Below, in pieces: positions 35,719 through 48,158 of a DNA stretch of 64,000 nucleotides. The notes below the pieces were generated by a model, which saw only the letters and a program-made list of their open reading frames with translations, was not told the DNA's origin and searched no databases. This stretch comes from Leguminivora glycinivorella (taxonomy: Eukaryota > Arthropoda > Insecta > Lepidoptera > Tortricidae). Where the stretch lies: positions 19,883,848 through 19,947,847 of the forward strand of contig NC_062979.1 of assembly GCF_023078275.1 (NCBI RefSeq). Reading direction: 5' to 3'. Each line of letters opens with the position of its first letter. Position 1 is the stretch's first letter. Both the position numbers and the translations under genes were made by a program.

Positions 35719-36221
35719 ATTTTAAGGACATCACAGACAACACACAATACATAAGTAGTAATTACTGTTCAACTTTTTGCTGTTGAGATTATATTATTCC
35801 GTGACTTGATAAACAAAATGCCTATGACCCATTTTGCTAGCATAACCTACAAAGACTAGTGAGTAAAGCGAGTAATCGAGTCAAATTAGGTACATCAAAT
35901 TTCTACTCGGCAATTATCGCGCAAACATTAATAAACGAGCAAAACTAGAAGCACAACGGTTATTGATTTTCCAATCACACATTCAATTTGACCGTTTCCC
36001 CCGACATTCGTGTCAATAATATCCGTAACTGTACACTGCTGAATAAAATGATTAACCTCTGACGGCCGGGGTTCCATTGTGATATAGGGTGTACTTTAAT
36101 GGTATAATTTATTGACGCTTTTACGATATAATTTAAAATAATGATAATACGATTATATTATATGAATTTCCTGAACAAGTTTAAGATCCAAGCGCAAGAC
36201 TAACTAACGTGAAAAAACCTG

Positions 36222-36335
36222 GGTACGTAGCCAAATGCACAAGCACTTACGATAATATCGTTATGATGGTAGCTAGCTATCTCTATCGCTCTTCCATATT
36301 GGAGCCAAAGAGCGAGACTGCGTTTCGATCGGCGT
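36222..36335 (-). repeat. Foldback module interrupted by the RTE insertion
   Basis: TACGTAGCCAAATGCACAAG to CGATCGGCGTC corresponds to module 2 of the 14 kb cluster in reverse. It ends at the target-site duplication of the LINE at 36346. Confidence 0.7.
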
Positions 36336-36345
36336 CTGTAAATGT

Positions 36346-37973
36346 CTTCTTCTTCTTTGTCGTATCCTCATGACTGAGGGACGTGACGAATGTGGATGCT
36401 CTTCACCAGTTGTCTCCACGCCACTCGATCCTGGGCCCGGTGCATGCTAGCCTGCAAAGTGGTCTTTGTCACAGACGTTATTCTGTCTGCCCAACGCGTG
36501 CCCATGCTTCCACTTCTTCGCTTCCTTGCCATGCGTCCCGTGATTGTGAGCTTCTCTAGACTATCTGGTGCGGTCCTGCTCAGATGGCCGAAGAAACCCA
36601 GCACACGTTGGGTGCAAATAGTGGAGAGTCGCGTTTTGATGCCGAGTTCCTCAAGAATAGAGACGTTTGTACGGCGTTCAGTCCATGAGATCCGGAGCAT
36701 TCTTCGCCAGCCATCTCGAACGCATCTATTCTGCGGCGGGTTGTTACTTTAATGGTCCAGGTTTCGGACGCGTATAAAAAGATCGAGAAAACTAGGGTCC
36801 GCATAAGTCTGATCTTTGTTTTGCGGTTGATGCTTCTATTCTCCCATATCCTCTCGAGTCGTTTTACCGCAGCTTTGCCCATCTGTGCTCTTCTGACCAC
36901 CTCTTGGTCGCATTCACCATCGTCGCTTATTTGGGATCCCAAGTAAACAAACCTGTGTACCACTTCCAGATCTTGCAACTCGTTGGTTCTTTGCGTTTTG
37001 CCGGGGCGGTCGACAAACATCAACTTCGTTTTACTTCTGTTTATCTCAAGTCCATACTCCTTACGGACCAGCTCAATCCTCCTCAGCAGGACTGCAAGTT
37101 CTTTTTCAGAGGCACCTATTATGGTCGTGTCATCAGCAAAACGAAGGTTATTGATTTTATGCCCACCAATCTGGATGCCACCTTCCCAGCCCTCCAAAAC
37201 TCTTCTCATTATATGTTCACCGATGAGATTGAACAGCTGCGGCGACAAGATGCAGCCTTGCCGCACTCCTCGTTCAGCTTTGAAGGGTTGTGACACAGTG
37301 TCCTCTATTCGCACTCTAGACACGCTACTTAAGTACAAGTTTTGCACAAGAAAGATTAGGTGTTGCGGTATCCCCATTTCGCCCATTACGCCGAGCATTT
37401 TACTCCAGTTGATGCAATCGAAAGCCTTTGCGTAGTCAATAAAGCACATAGCCATATAGACGTCGTGCCCTCTGCATTTCTCTATTAACTGCCTCACATT
37501 GAGTATTTGCTCGCGAGTACCTCGACCTCTCACAAATCCCGCCTGTTCTCGTGGTATTTGTTTGGCAATGTAGTTATCTAGTCGCTTGTTCAGGATTCGT
37601 AAGAAGACTTTACTAGCATGGGATATGAGCGATATGGTGCGGTAGTTTTCGCATTTGCGAGTAGAACCCTTCTTGTGCAGGGGCACTACTGTGGATTCGG
37701 TCCAGTCTTCCGGCCATACACCTGTTCTCCAGACCTTTTCACAGATTTTGTGCATAAATTTGCGCCCCTCAACTCCCATACTTTTTAGCATCTGTGCAGT
37801 TATGCCATCACTACCGCAAGTATTGAGCTTCAGCGTCTGAATAGCTGATTCCACTTCACTCAGAAGAATGTCAGGTTCCCTATCTACGTAATCCAATGGA
37901 TCAGTATCTCCATTCCTGGTATCACTATAAAGCTGCTGACAGTATTGCCTCCATCTTTCTAGGACATCATCTT
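36346..37973 (-). mobile_element. 5'-truncated RTE-clade LINE with 11-bp target-site duplication
   Basis: The element carries most of an RTE-clade ORF2 but no endonuclease domain, so it is 5'-truncated. TCTGTAAATGT occurs at 36335-36345 and again at 37974-37984, immediately outside the element, and is read as the target-site duplication. On the minus strand the 3' end is a short AAG-rich tail just after the ORF2 stop. Left of the element, 36222-36335 matches the foldback family bounded by CGTAGCCGAATGGCA; right of it, from about 37995, a weaker match to the same family resumes. The LINE therefore probably inserted into an older foldback copy. Confidence 0.85.
36368..37973 (-). pseudogene. RTE-clade LINE ORF2, reverse transcriptase and C-terminal part
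   Basis: This encodes the polymerase half of an RTE-type endonuclease-reverse transcriptase. The long open frame actually starts in flanking DNA at 38037; the first 20 or so residues are not element sequence. Element-like reading begins at DDVLERWRQYC. Numbered from the ATG at 38037, motif A FIDYAKAFD is at about 189-197, GVRQGCILSP at 257-266 and the catalytic FADD at 300-303, followed by the YLGSQI block and YASETW near residue 422. The frame breaks after the codon at 36712-36714: a 4-nt deletion compared with the usual RTE reading moves it, and the C-terminal 110 codons continue in another frame from about 36709 to the TGA at 36368-36370. Apart from this shift and the 5' truncation the copy is open, which suggests a fairly recent insertion. 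Confidence 0.85.
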
Positions 37974-38405
37974 TCTGTAAATGTAAATAATTGTAATTTT
38001 GGCTAGGCCGGCTGAAATAACTTCCCGAGATAAACAAAATTGATAATAAATATTTAAAACTTTTTGCACTTTTGCATATATATTAGATCAGATTTAGATG
38101 AAACATTTTAAATGTCAGTTCAGTAGTGGGACGCCTACAGTCTGTTCAGTTACAAAAGTCAGAATAAGAATATTTGTTTTAAAATATATTACTTTATTTT
38201 GGGAAAACAAATACAAGCCTTGAATTTTAAACATATAATTCTGTATTAAGTACTATTGTATTAAGTGACAAACAATTTGGTGTCTTGATTGCTGTTTTTC
38301 TTTTAAACATCAAATAAAGATCATCTTTAGCATCTTAATGAACATTGAACCTATCAAGAATATATTTCATCATGATTTTAGCGCAACCTGTATACGACAA
38401 TACAA

Positions 38406-38700
38406 AATGTCAACATTGAATTTGGAGCATATCGGCGTATTCTGTATGGAATGACATAATTTGGGCCCCTGTTTGCTGAGTGGGACATGTGTGTGGCGGC
38501 TCGGGTTTCATAGACTGTCGCTACTAATTCTTGTTACATCTTCTGGTTGCAAGTCATAAGCGAAATGCGGGAATAGTCATAATAGAGGAGCTCGCTTAGA
38601 TTGAAGTTTATGGCAAAAATCACAAGAATCGGTAGATAAATGTCGACATTGAATTTGGAGCATATCAGCGTATTTGGTATGAAATGACATAATTTGGGCC
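38406..38700 (+). repeat. Two-copy 233-bp direct repeat
   Basis: AACATTGAATTTGGAGCATA and AATGACATAATTTGGGCCCC occur at 38411-38465 and again 233 bp further on, at about 38644-38702. No ORF. Confidence 0.65.
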
Positions 38701-38709
38701 CCTTCTAGC

Positions 38710-40680
38710 TGCAAGTCATAAAAATAATGCTAGAATGGCCGTTAATATTTAAGATCTCACTTTAAACAGGTGTTATAGATACCTCAAAACTACATAAACT
38801 ATATACCTAAAATATAATTATTTTGCCCTATCTAAAATCAAGACGTCATAACGAAATTTACGCTACGATAAAAACGTTATATGGATGATAAACATCCTTT
38901 TAACTTTTTGACAAACATAAACTTTTGCAGTTATGCCAATAGGTTTATAATTCTTAAGCTGTTCTTTAAAACATGACTTCCATTAAATAATTACAGTTAT
39001 CGTTCAGAACCTTGAGTATAATGAATATGAAATGCTAACAAGTGAGATGAGATGTGTGATTATTGCTGCCTACTTTTTTTTTAGTAAAGATTGTTTGAAA
39101 ATACTCATAGCTTATAAATAAAAATATTGTTTGTACTTCTATTAATGGTTAAAAGAAAAAACTTGTTAATTTATAGGACACGAAATCTTCTTCAAAAATA
39201 TTAATAAAAACCCCTAAAATACAATATTTAACCGTAGTACCCCGCTTCCGTTATTGTATTGCACCACCCCTCCTGCCACGAGGGTCATACTGTCATTGCT
39301 TACAACTGTATGTCAGTTTATCATACCCATAATTACAACGTATTGTCCTCCACTATACAACTATTGTTCATTTATTGCTATAAACTTGTGCACTTGTGGA
39401 TTGTCCTGATTTCTAACAGTTGTTTGAAATAGAACTGGCAGGTTATCATGATCAGTTTTTTTTATTAACCATAAGAAACGTCGTAATGATGGCTATAACA
39501 AAAATTGCCAGGGAAGTTTGAGTATGTACTATAGTAGTATTTTTAATAGTGTTATTTGTTTTTATAACAAGAAATACCGATTAATTTAGTTTTTTTTAAT
39601 ATTAAAATTCTGTTTTTAAAATGTTTTTGTGGCAAGAAATACAGAAGAATAATACTTTGTTTTTTTTTTAAGTGAAAATTCTCAACAGACAGCTACTCTT
39701 TTCGTTTTTTTTTACAAAGTTATATATTGAACAGTATCAAGCTAATAAATCTTTATGAAACATCTTGTCTCTATGCGTCTTAAAAAACATTTAGATATAT
39801 GTATATTCTTTGTTACTTTGCAGGCAAAGTCCATAAACACACCTATGAAAATACTATAATAAAATTACTTATAAATTTTATCCAGAGTAAATATTTACAA
39901 AATGATAACCGAAAATTTCACATTAAAATATTGCACCAAACAATTAAAAAGTAAATATTTCTCGATCGCTCTCGATTACCTTTCAAAAATTAAAATATTC
40001 ACCGATAATTTATACCCTCCAATAAAATAAATTTAATTTTTATTTTCGTCGGTACTCATTTGTTTTGCAAATTAATTCTGCCTGCACTTACAGTTTGTGA
40101 AATGGCGAACTCATCGATAGGACGCAGCTGACACTTTTCTCACTGGGTGTTATGCAACATGTAACCAGTTTGCTTTTGTAAGGTGTGTTTTTAAGTAATT
40201 GCATCGTGTAGGCATAATTGTCGGATGTTAGGTAGAAAACTTAAATAATATCACGTAGAAACTCAAATTATAGTGTAATGGAAATATTTATTGCATAAAT
40301 GATATTTTTGTGTTCTTGATTTTTCTTGATTTGTTGTTAAAATAAGACAATTGGGTTGCTTATACTAGTAAATCTTGGAAAGATAGGGTCTTGTAAGTTA
40401 GTAGAAAGTATTTTTATTTGAATAAAATATGCTGCAAAGAACTTTTTAAAGTGAGACTAGTCATTATCAGAATAAAATATAAAATGTATTAAACAGCCAA
40501 CTGTACAACTATCGTAATTTATGTGGTAATAGAAAAAATCTATACAGAAACTTGATGAGCGAGTGAAAGGTCAAGAAGACGTGGATTCTAAGACGATATT
40601 ACAATAATATAAAAATAAATCTTAAAATACATACAATTATAATTATAAAACAAGCATTACATTTAAGGCGGTGCAGCCTA
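38710..40680. other. No gene seen
   Basis: Very AT-rich with long T and A runs. No frame of 60 codons on either strand, the emptiest part of the window. Confidence 0.65.
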
Positions 40681-40682
40681 CA

Positions 40683-40775
40683 ATTTCTCTGTTTTGCCCG
40701 AAGGTTGACTGGTAGAGAATGCCTGTTGTAATTTTTTTGTGCAATAAAGATTTCATCTTTAAGACAAATGAAGTA
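40683..40775 (+). repeat. LINE 3' UTR fragment
   Basis: GGTTGACTGGTAGAGAATGC and GTGCAATAAAGATTT; same family as 8500-8612 but shortened in the middle. Confidence 0.55.
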
Positions 40776-41825
40776 TCCTAATAATACATAATATTATTAT
40801 TATATTATTATTAATATTATTATTATATACCAACTTAATTGTGAATAATAAGTAAATAGTGTATATTCCATTAAGTGTCTTAAACCATAAGCGTATCATT
40901 TATTCACACATAAACTGAATCTCATACGTCGTTACATAACTTACTTCCATCACGCATAAAGCGCTCCATTAGTTCATCTGAATCGATAGCATTGCTTTAA
41001 TGCACCGGATAATAGGGATCAGCGATATATCGACCCTTTAAACGAATAATGTAACATGTCATTACGATGGCTGGCTACATACGGCATTATGCCATCCAGC
41101 GGGGTTTGCATCCAATGAGATGCACTGATTAATTTTACTGTTGTTGTAGATTTTCGATGAAAGTGCTTTTGGATTAATCGAGGTTTAAGGAAAAAGAAAA
41201 GTGATAGATATGTATTGGATTTGGGGTTTAACTAAAGTTCCATTTCATTATAAAAATAAGTAGGTGAGAGCCGAAATAGTGCTTAGATAAAATTATTATT
41301 CATGCATGAGTTACAGGTTGTACTTCGCATTAAATAAATAAGGAAACATCTTTAACATGTAGGTTGTTACCTTAAGTAAGTTGATCATAGAGTTACTATT
41401 ATAGTAGTGCTATTACATTAAGTCTATGGTTTTGGCACACAAATTAAGAACGATTTGAACGAATGATTTTTTTCTATTTGTAGGTATATTTTAGATTATT
41501 TCGGTTAGCTCTAATCTATCAGTTATAATATAGTAACGAAAACATAACACCAAGAATAAATCAGGACAAATGTAGATGCTTAATTTAACTTATTGACAAT
41601 CAGAAAAGTCTACAATCGATCCAGAGGCCGTTAGTTCAGGTCTCATCCAGGGCAGATATTTTTCCACTATTAAATTTGAATGTAGGGGGGGGGGACACCT
41701 AGGGACGTACCTGCTTAATCTTCTCGAAGTTGAATCGGAAATCCTATTAGCGGATCTAAAAGAAGTTTAAAACGCATCATGATAAAAAGTAGATAATTAT
41801 GTGTGCCATTGCTACCGACTCTTAA

Positions 41826-42149
41826 TTACCGGGTATCCTGTTGAATTAGTTTTATATTCGCATTAAATTGTTCCCCTGAATAGGCTCTAGGAACGTATAA
41901 ACACTGACAAGCGTAATGAAATGCAAATACGGCTGCATACGTCGCACCGCATCCACCAGATATGTTTACGTAGACGTCGCAAGGCATGCCACTCGGATAA
42001 TGGCAGAAGCCAACGATACGATGTACGGGTACCTTCTTTAAAGATCGTGACAAAAACAATGAGCCCAAACGAGTGTGTCGGACCTGCATTTGTCTCCATA
42101 GTTTCAGACAATGCTGGCTATATTCAACCGCGCGAACTAACAGCTTCAA
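41826..42149 (-). other. Unassigned open frames, possible decayed coding DNA
   Basis: Two overlapping minus-strand frames of 107 and 74 codons in a stretch that is less AT-rich than its surroundings. The shorter one reads PTHSFGLIVFVTIFKEGTR and later KHIWWMRCDVC, which looks more protein-like than its neighbours, but I cannot name a family. Confidence 0.2.
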
Positions 42150-42299
42150 ACTACCAGCGTTTTGTACTATTAGCTACCAAAGTGTCCAAAATGTTGTATT
42201 TGCGTGGATTAATTCTTCAACTGTCAATATTTGTTAATGCTACATCTATATTTCGGACCATATCGTGGTAAACAATTATATCAATGTGTTTTTTTTCTT

Positions 42300-42402
42300 T
42301 GTTTTTAATTTTTTTTTTTTACTTTTGAATGTGCTTGTATTGTTTTATATGTCTTGTATGTTGTTTATCACGAATAAATGATTGGATTTGGATTTGGATT
42401 TT
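42300..42402 (+). repeat. LINE 3' UTR with GATTTG tail
   Basis: TATCACGAATAAATGATTGG followed by GATTTG units. It joins directly to the RTE C-terminal piece at 42.4 kb. Confidence 0.5.
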
Positions 42403-42575
42403 GATATAGGACTGGATACTGGGTAGAGGTAGGCCAAAGAAAAGATGGCGGGATGACCTCGACGCATTTAACAGCGACTGGCCGGAGCAGGCGGTAAATC
42501 GTGATGGGTGGCGGAAGAAAGGAGAGGCCTTTGCCCAGCAGTGGGACACAATTATAGGCTATAAAAAAATCTGTA
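42400..42575 (+). pseudogene. RTE-clade LINE ORF2 extreme C-terminus
   Basis: A frame without ATG, starting near 42418, reads GRGRPKKRWRDDLDAF, then DWPEQAVNRDGWRKKGEAF and AQQWDT, the terminal segment of RTE-type ORF2 proteins. It follows a different LINE tail that ends in a GATTTG repeat at about 42380-42402, so two LINE 3' ends are joined here. Nothing of the polymerase is present. Confidence 0.75.
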
Positions 42576-43439
42576 GAGACGGGACGCCATGTCTGGTCAT
42601 GGCTAGTCCATTTAAAAATCAAACAATCGTTCCAACTAAACCTGAAATGCTTTATGATTTCAATAAATTCCCGCAGTTACCTACTGTAGACATAGCAATC
42701 TAGGGTAAAGCTTTTTGTATTTTATAGCTAACTTGGTTCTGAATTCATTAAATAGAGCTAACTAGGAAGCCACAAGGTATAGTAAACCTTCTTGAACTAA
42801 CCGTGGGACTCAGTCAGTCTGTGTAAGAATTTCCTATAATAATTCAATATTTTTTTTTTATTTTAGTAAAACACGTTTACATGACATAACAGTAAAACCA
42901 ATGCGTCACGAAACTTAGACTGACATAAAAAAAAACATAAGTAGGTAGTGAAAAAAAAAGAGAACAACAATATTAAAATTAATAAACAATTATTTGGGCG
43001 ATGACGTTACTGCATGGCTCCGTTGCGTCGTTTGCCCCGGTGTAGGGATTATAACTTTGTAACAATATTATTGTCGTGATATACTAACATATATGTCTGT
43101 GGCACCGCACCTCGGGTAAATAAGCTGGCTTAGTAGTTATGCATCCCCGGTTGTGCGGTGAGGTTTCGCTTTGACAAATACTGCTTTAATTATATATCAA
43201 TTGAATATATTCTCTGTTTATCTAATAACTAAAATAATTGTACGCAAACATGTCGGTTTGATTGTTAATAACTAATTCATTGTCGCAGTATTTTAGATTA
43301 TAGACAAATATAATATATCATAAATCGTTGATGATGCGTTGAAAACCGCAATATGCGGAACAACGGGAAATAACTTATTTTGGTGAATATTTTTTCTTAT
43401 CAGTGAAAGAATTAAGGCAAATTAATAACGTATTCAGTA

Positions 43440-43562
43440 ACATATTCTGTTTCACCAGATGATTGACTGACTGGTAGATAATGCCTTTTAGGATTAAGTC
43501 CGCCACTTGTAAAGTTCTCTTAAGTTGTGCAGTAAAGTTTAAAATGTTTAAATAAATAAAGT
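43440..43562 (+). repeat. LINE 3' UTR fragment
   Basis: TGACTGGTAGATAATGCCTT, ATTAAGTCCGCCACTTGTA and an AATA-repeat tail; same family as 8500-8612. Confidence 0.6.
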
Positions 43563-44662
43563 CCCCAAGTCAAATAATACTTTTAAACTTGAAATAAGGC
43601 AACATTTTGACCCTCTTAGTGTTACATCACAGTACTTACTTTCCCTACTATAGTCATACCAAAATGACATAAAATAGACATCTTTGTTGAATACCGCTCC
43701 ATACTCCCATGGAAACAATCTCTCCATTCAAGATGTGATATAATTTTTTGATATCGCCGGAACGCTTTGACTGGCAAAGAGATTCCGATAAATTCAAATC
43801 TGATTCCAATATCTCTTTTATAAGCAGACCAGGGGGTTACCATGAAGTACTAAGGCCGATCACTTTAGAGTCAAGATCAAGAGAGAGGGATACAGCCAGT
43901 TATATCGCTCCGTCCCTTTCTCTCAACCTAAACTGAACGGATTAAGTACTTAATGTTAACCCCCCAGATATTTTCTGGGTATGATCGTTGAGCATTCTCG
44001 GATGGCAAATTGATAGGTATGAATTGATATGAGTGTTGGATTAAAATATACTTCTAATATAAGAGTAATACATATCCTTTCATGTCCTATTTCTCAAAGA
44101 CATGTGACGTTATTTTTGGAAATGCTAAAACGCTGAGATACGATCTAGAAGTATTTACATAAATTGGTTTGTTTGTTACAACTCTCATCGGTCAATTTAA
44201 TAAAAACAGTCAAAAAAAAAAAACTTGTCTAAATGAAGAAAGAAAGATTTGTCAAAATATCTAGCAACATGGGATTATTGAAAGCGTTGATGGAATAGTG
44301 AAATTTAAGTCAGACTTAACATGCAATTTCAGACCATTTAAAATTGATCATAAGCATGTAGGTGTAGGTAGGTACTTAATGTTATTCTATCGTTTATGTT
44401 TTTGTAAATCCCGCTTTTGACTTCTTTCATGAAAAACTCATACTTTTAAGCTTTTTTTGTAACATATTTAAAGTTCCATGCACTTCGAACGGGAAAAAAA
44501 GGCGAAAATAATGATTTTTATAACCGCGTTCGACCTGTATGTGTACAAAACGCGAGAAATTCCAAGTGTCATACTTATTGCAAAACCGTTTTGTTTTTAA
44601 TAGGCACATAAACTACTATACTAAACTTACTTCACTGGCTCAGTAACCTAAAAAGGATCTTG

Positions 44663-44918
44663 CACTGAGAGAAAATACAACCAGTTTTCATGTTCGTTCA
44701 ACAAGTTTTTTGGTTAAAATAGCGCCTACGTGCTCTTTGGTTCAAACAAGCTACTTGTCATTTGAATCGGCAATATATTTGAATCAACAAGTCGATTTTA
44801 TAAAAACAACCTGACACATATTGTTTTAAACATACGTTTGGCTGATTCAAACGGATAAACCGCAACAGGTTAACAGTTAACGAACTTGTTAAATTCACAA
44901 TGCAAATTTCTCTCAGTG
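44663..44918 (-). mobile_element. MITE with CACTGAGAGAAA ends, opposite orientation
   Basis: Same family as 14509-14757, 256 bp, reversed. The flanking dinucleotide is TG on both sides rather than TA. Its right side abuts the RTE fragment at 44921. Confidence 0.8.
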
Positions 44919-44920
44919 TG

Positions 44921-45365
44921 GCCTCCGACACAGGAGATCGCCACTCTGCCCTACCCTGCGCCACATCACGCCAGTTGGGTACATCGAGTGCAGACTTCTT
45001 TCAGGGCTTCCTCGCAAAAGCGATATCTGGCACGACCACGCGGACGTTTTCCACCTGGGTGTCCCACATATGCTCTTCTCACACCACGATCTTCTTCCAT
45101 CCTTTCCAAGTGCCTTATGCTTTCCGAGCAAGCGGAGTCGTGTGGCTTTGATCTCGTCGATTATATTAGGCACCGCCATTAGCTCTTCCAGCTCTTTATT
45201 TTTCCTACGCCTCCAGGTTCCATCGCCCTCTTTGATTCGCCCTAGAATCTTCCGCCAATTTTCCTTTCCGCCACTAAGAGCTTGCTCTCTTCTTTCCGTG
45301 TCAGTGTCCAAGCTTCACACCCATACATCAAAACTGGTCTAATAACAGTCTTGTAGACTCGAATT
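44921..45365 (-). pseudogene. RTE-clade LINE ORF2 C-terminal fragment, frameshifted
   Basis: On the minus strand the reading starts near 45365 with IRVYKTVIRPVLMYG and CEAWTLTRKEE, the block after the RTE polymerase thumb. It continues with KEGDGTWRRRKNKELEEL and PNIIDEIKATRLR, then GGKRPRGRARYR, and ends at VPNWRDVAQGRAEWR near 44930. At least three frameshifts are needed: a 1-nt loss near 45255, an apparent 11-nt insertion near 45120, and another shift near 44980. It is a different RTE family from the copy at 36-38 kb and clearly older. Its 3' side stops at the short MITE at 44663-44918. The cysteines of a zinc-finger end are not visible, so the true 3' end is missing. Confidence 0.8.
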
Positions 45366-45369
45366 TGGT

Positions 45370-46600
45370 ATACTACTTTGGTATAAGTACTATACTAGAC
45401 TAAAATACATTAATTACAGCAAGCATAAATTATTAGACAACACAATTTATAGAAGTGCACAAGTCATAATAATTAATAACCGGCTAAAATATCGTGTGGC
45501 ACGGAAAGTAGGTTAACAGTGTAAGAAAATGAAGTCATTAGCTGGATACCACGGCTGCATATTGCACATAAGCTGAACATTGTATAACTTTAGGGTTCCG
45601 TAAGTTTGTAATAATAATTGTATATTTGTTAGTAACTAAAGTAATGGAGCAATATTAACATAACATTGTGTCAGAGATATTTTAGTCTAGATTTTTCCCC
45701 TAATTTACAAAACCTTATACTTCTTATTCAAAATTAGTAATTAATAAAACGTGTGGGAGGTAGGTATATTGCTATTATAAAATATTCCATATCATTTGTC
45801 CAATAAGTACATCAACGTCTGAAAATATGCCATAAAATTCCTTATTTTTGAGATTTTGATAAGTAATAAACTTCATTGACCTAAAAATTCAAGATTTGTT
45901 AAAATAATTACATACGAGCAAAAAAAATCCTGTCTTTCGGCTTGGTATACTATAATTTGTGATTGTTTTTATTTAATGTACCTATTCAAATGATTAAAAA
46001 AATCAAAATATATCCATAGACATTCGCATAGTCTATACAGAGCTCCTAGTTTGTGTGTGGTGCATTTTTAAGTCTTAATACAATAAGAACTTATACCCAT
46101 TTTTTACAAAATAAAACCTTACCCACGTTTCTGATTATTTCATCTATACATTCCCCAACTTCCGCTTCTAGAAACGAGGCATTCGCGCGTTCTAGAACAT
46201 TACGAGTTGCATAGAAAATGTGCCGTTAAAAAGTGCCTTCATCACGACATCCTGTACATAAACCATCAGCGCCATCTTTATTGTATCCCGGTCAAACTAT
46301 TACAGACTTTAGCAAGAAGACTTGAAGGCTAGCATGGCAGTAACATTTTTGCGTCAGCGCCATCTTTCATTCTAGCCCGACCAAGCTTGTATACACCTTA
46401 CTCATATGGAATAAACACTAGGGTGACAGCACACTGGTTGGGTACCAACATAATGAAGTGTACCTAATTTATGCGAACGGGAGACTATCTGTCTTTGACT
46501 GAGTGTTGTTTGCAAACAGTAGTAGATATCATATGCAAAGTTGCGATATAAATGATACTGTTTTTGTCGTAAACAAAGTAGAAGCCTTATACAGAATTAA
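45370..46600. other. No gene seen
   Basis: AT-rich unassigned DNA. A short AGGGTTCCGTAA start of the GGTTCCGTA family lies at 45591. Confidence 0.6.
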
Positions 46601-46604
46601 ATAA

Positions 46605-46835
46605 AAGGTCCGTTCAAATTTTGCATAGTGACTTTAAGATCATAATGAACAACTTTTATTAAGGGACCAATCTGAAATCGCAAAAAAAATTGGCTGTTCC
46701 ATAGAAATGAGCGGTATCATGACAGTCGAAATGTATTAAACATTCAATTGTTTTTTGCGATTTCAGCATTGCTCCTATAACAAAAGTTGTTCATTATGAC
46801 CTTAAAAATCACTTTGCGAAGTTTGAACGGTCCTT
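46605..46835. repeat. Foldback element with roughly 88-bp inverted arms
   Basis: AAGGTCCGTTCAAATTTTGC at the left pairs with GCGAAGTTTGAACGGTCCTT at the right. ATCATAATGAACAACTTTTA / AAAAGTTGTTCATTATGACC and CTGAAATCGCAAAAAA / TTTTTTGCGATTTCAG also pair. 231 bp. Confidence 0.75.
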
Positions 46836-47050
46836 CAACCTTCAAATCTAGGAGAACAGGTGTCTTTTGGGCGAGTTCACTCCATCGTGGATCGTGGGCC
46901 ACGTCTTTGCCTTGGGCTGGTCTGTGGCCAAGAGTAAGCCTATTTAATTTTATAATTAAAAAAAAGTTTTTCATTTTACTTTGTACATCTGACTTGCCTA
47001 TAGTACCAAGAAAATCTGAATTAAAATAATTATTCTTTAAACATAGTACA

Positions 47051-47246
47051 ACTATAAATTGAAATAGATAATCATACACGAAAGAAAAAACGACAAGGCC
47101 CACTGGTGACCGAGGCGGGAATCGAACCCGGGTCTTCAGCTCACGCGGCTAACGTCATTACCACTATTACTAGACCAGTGCCCGCCGTGGTACCCGACGA
47201 AATTTCTCTATGTATGTTATCTCTGATAAGGCTAGGCGCCTTTTGA
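47051..47246 (-). mobile_element. tRNA-derived SINE, minus strand
   Basis: Same family as 21451-21645, B box at 47118-47128. A 4-bp insertion lies in the A-box region. The 5' (right-hand) end has GGCGCCTAGCCTTATCAGAG, and similarity stops after it. Confidence 0.75.
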
Positions 47247-47578
47247 TTCATAAAATAATTTGGTTAATTCCCTCGTTGTATAGTCCAACTATATTGTTTT
47301 GGACTAGTGACTTCAAAAGGTCGTTGTAGTCCTGCCGGAGATGGGAAGGCCGATATTTTACTATTTTTTATTCTTAGTTTGGAACTATATTTTACTTGAT
47401 AATTAGATAGTTCTTTAGACATTATATAACCGGTACACTGTCACTAAAATCAACACACTTATACCTACATGTGCTTGTGGTAATTATATTTAGGTATCGA
47501 ATAAACAGTCCTATAAAAACGTACAATTTAAATCATTTCATGCCATAATCGGCCTCTTTTGTTAAAAAGTTTAGTTCA

Positions 47579-47998
47579 TTTTTAGGGTTCCGTAGTCAAC
47601 TAGGAACCCTTATAGTTTCGCCATGTCTGTCTGTCCGTCCGTCCGTCCGTCCGTCCGCGGTATCTCAGTATAACTACAAAATTTGTCCAAATATGTATAT
47701 CAATCACGCACAAAGTGCAAAAATAAAAAATGGAAAAAAATGTTTTTTGGGGTACAATGTAAAGTGGGGACTGATATTTTTTTTTATTCATGTTATATTG
47801 TTGGATAGGTATTTAAAAATGAATAAGGGTTTACTAAAAGCGTTTTTTGATAATCCCCCCCCCCTCTAACGTTTGAACCATATGTTTAAAAAATATGAAA
47901 AAAATCACAAAAGTAGACCTTTATAAATACTTTCTAGTTGTTTTGAAAATAGTTCAATAGTTTTTGAGAAAAATACATTTACACTGAGCGTGGCCCGA
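47579..47998 (+). repeat. GGTTCCGTA-type dispersed element, 3'-shortened
   Basis: It starts like the 32.3 kb copy, with the same GTCAACTAGGAACCC hairpin, but has several internal deletions and stops at ACACTGAGCGTGGCCCGA without the TTGGCCGG end. Short starts of the same family also lie at about 4255 and 45591. Confidence 0.7.
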
Positions 47999-48158
47999 AT
48001 TCCATCAACTGCCAATTCATTATAGTTAGTATATGAAACTACACTTAGAAAATAATTTTATGACTGAAATATGTGCGAACCACCTACAGGGTGGTTCTCC
48101 GGTAATATCGTAAATCAAACATAAATTACACTAAACTTGTTCTCTTGCAAAGTATTAA

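Noticed and set aside
36390..37435. Plus-strand frames of 120, 129 and 150 codons
   Set aside because: They are antisense to the RTE reverse transcriptase, whose motifs are clear on the minus strand.
46744..47103. 119-codon minus frame with GHRPAQGKDVAHDP
   Set aside because: Half of it is the arm of the foldback at 46.6-46.8 kb and the end is in the SINE; only about 30 residues between them look unusual and I cannot assign them.
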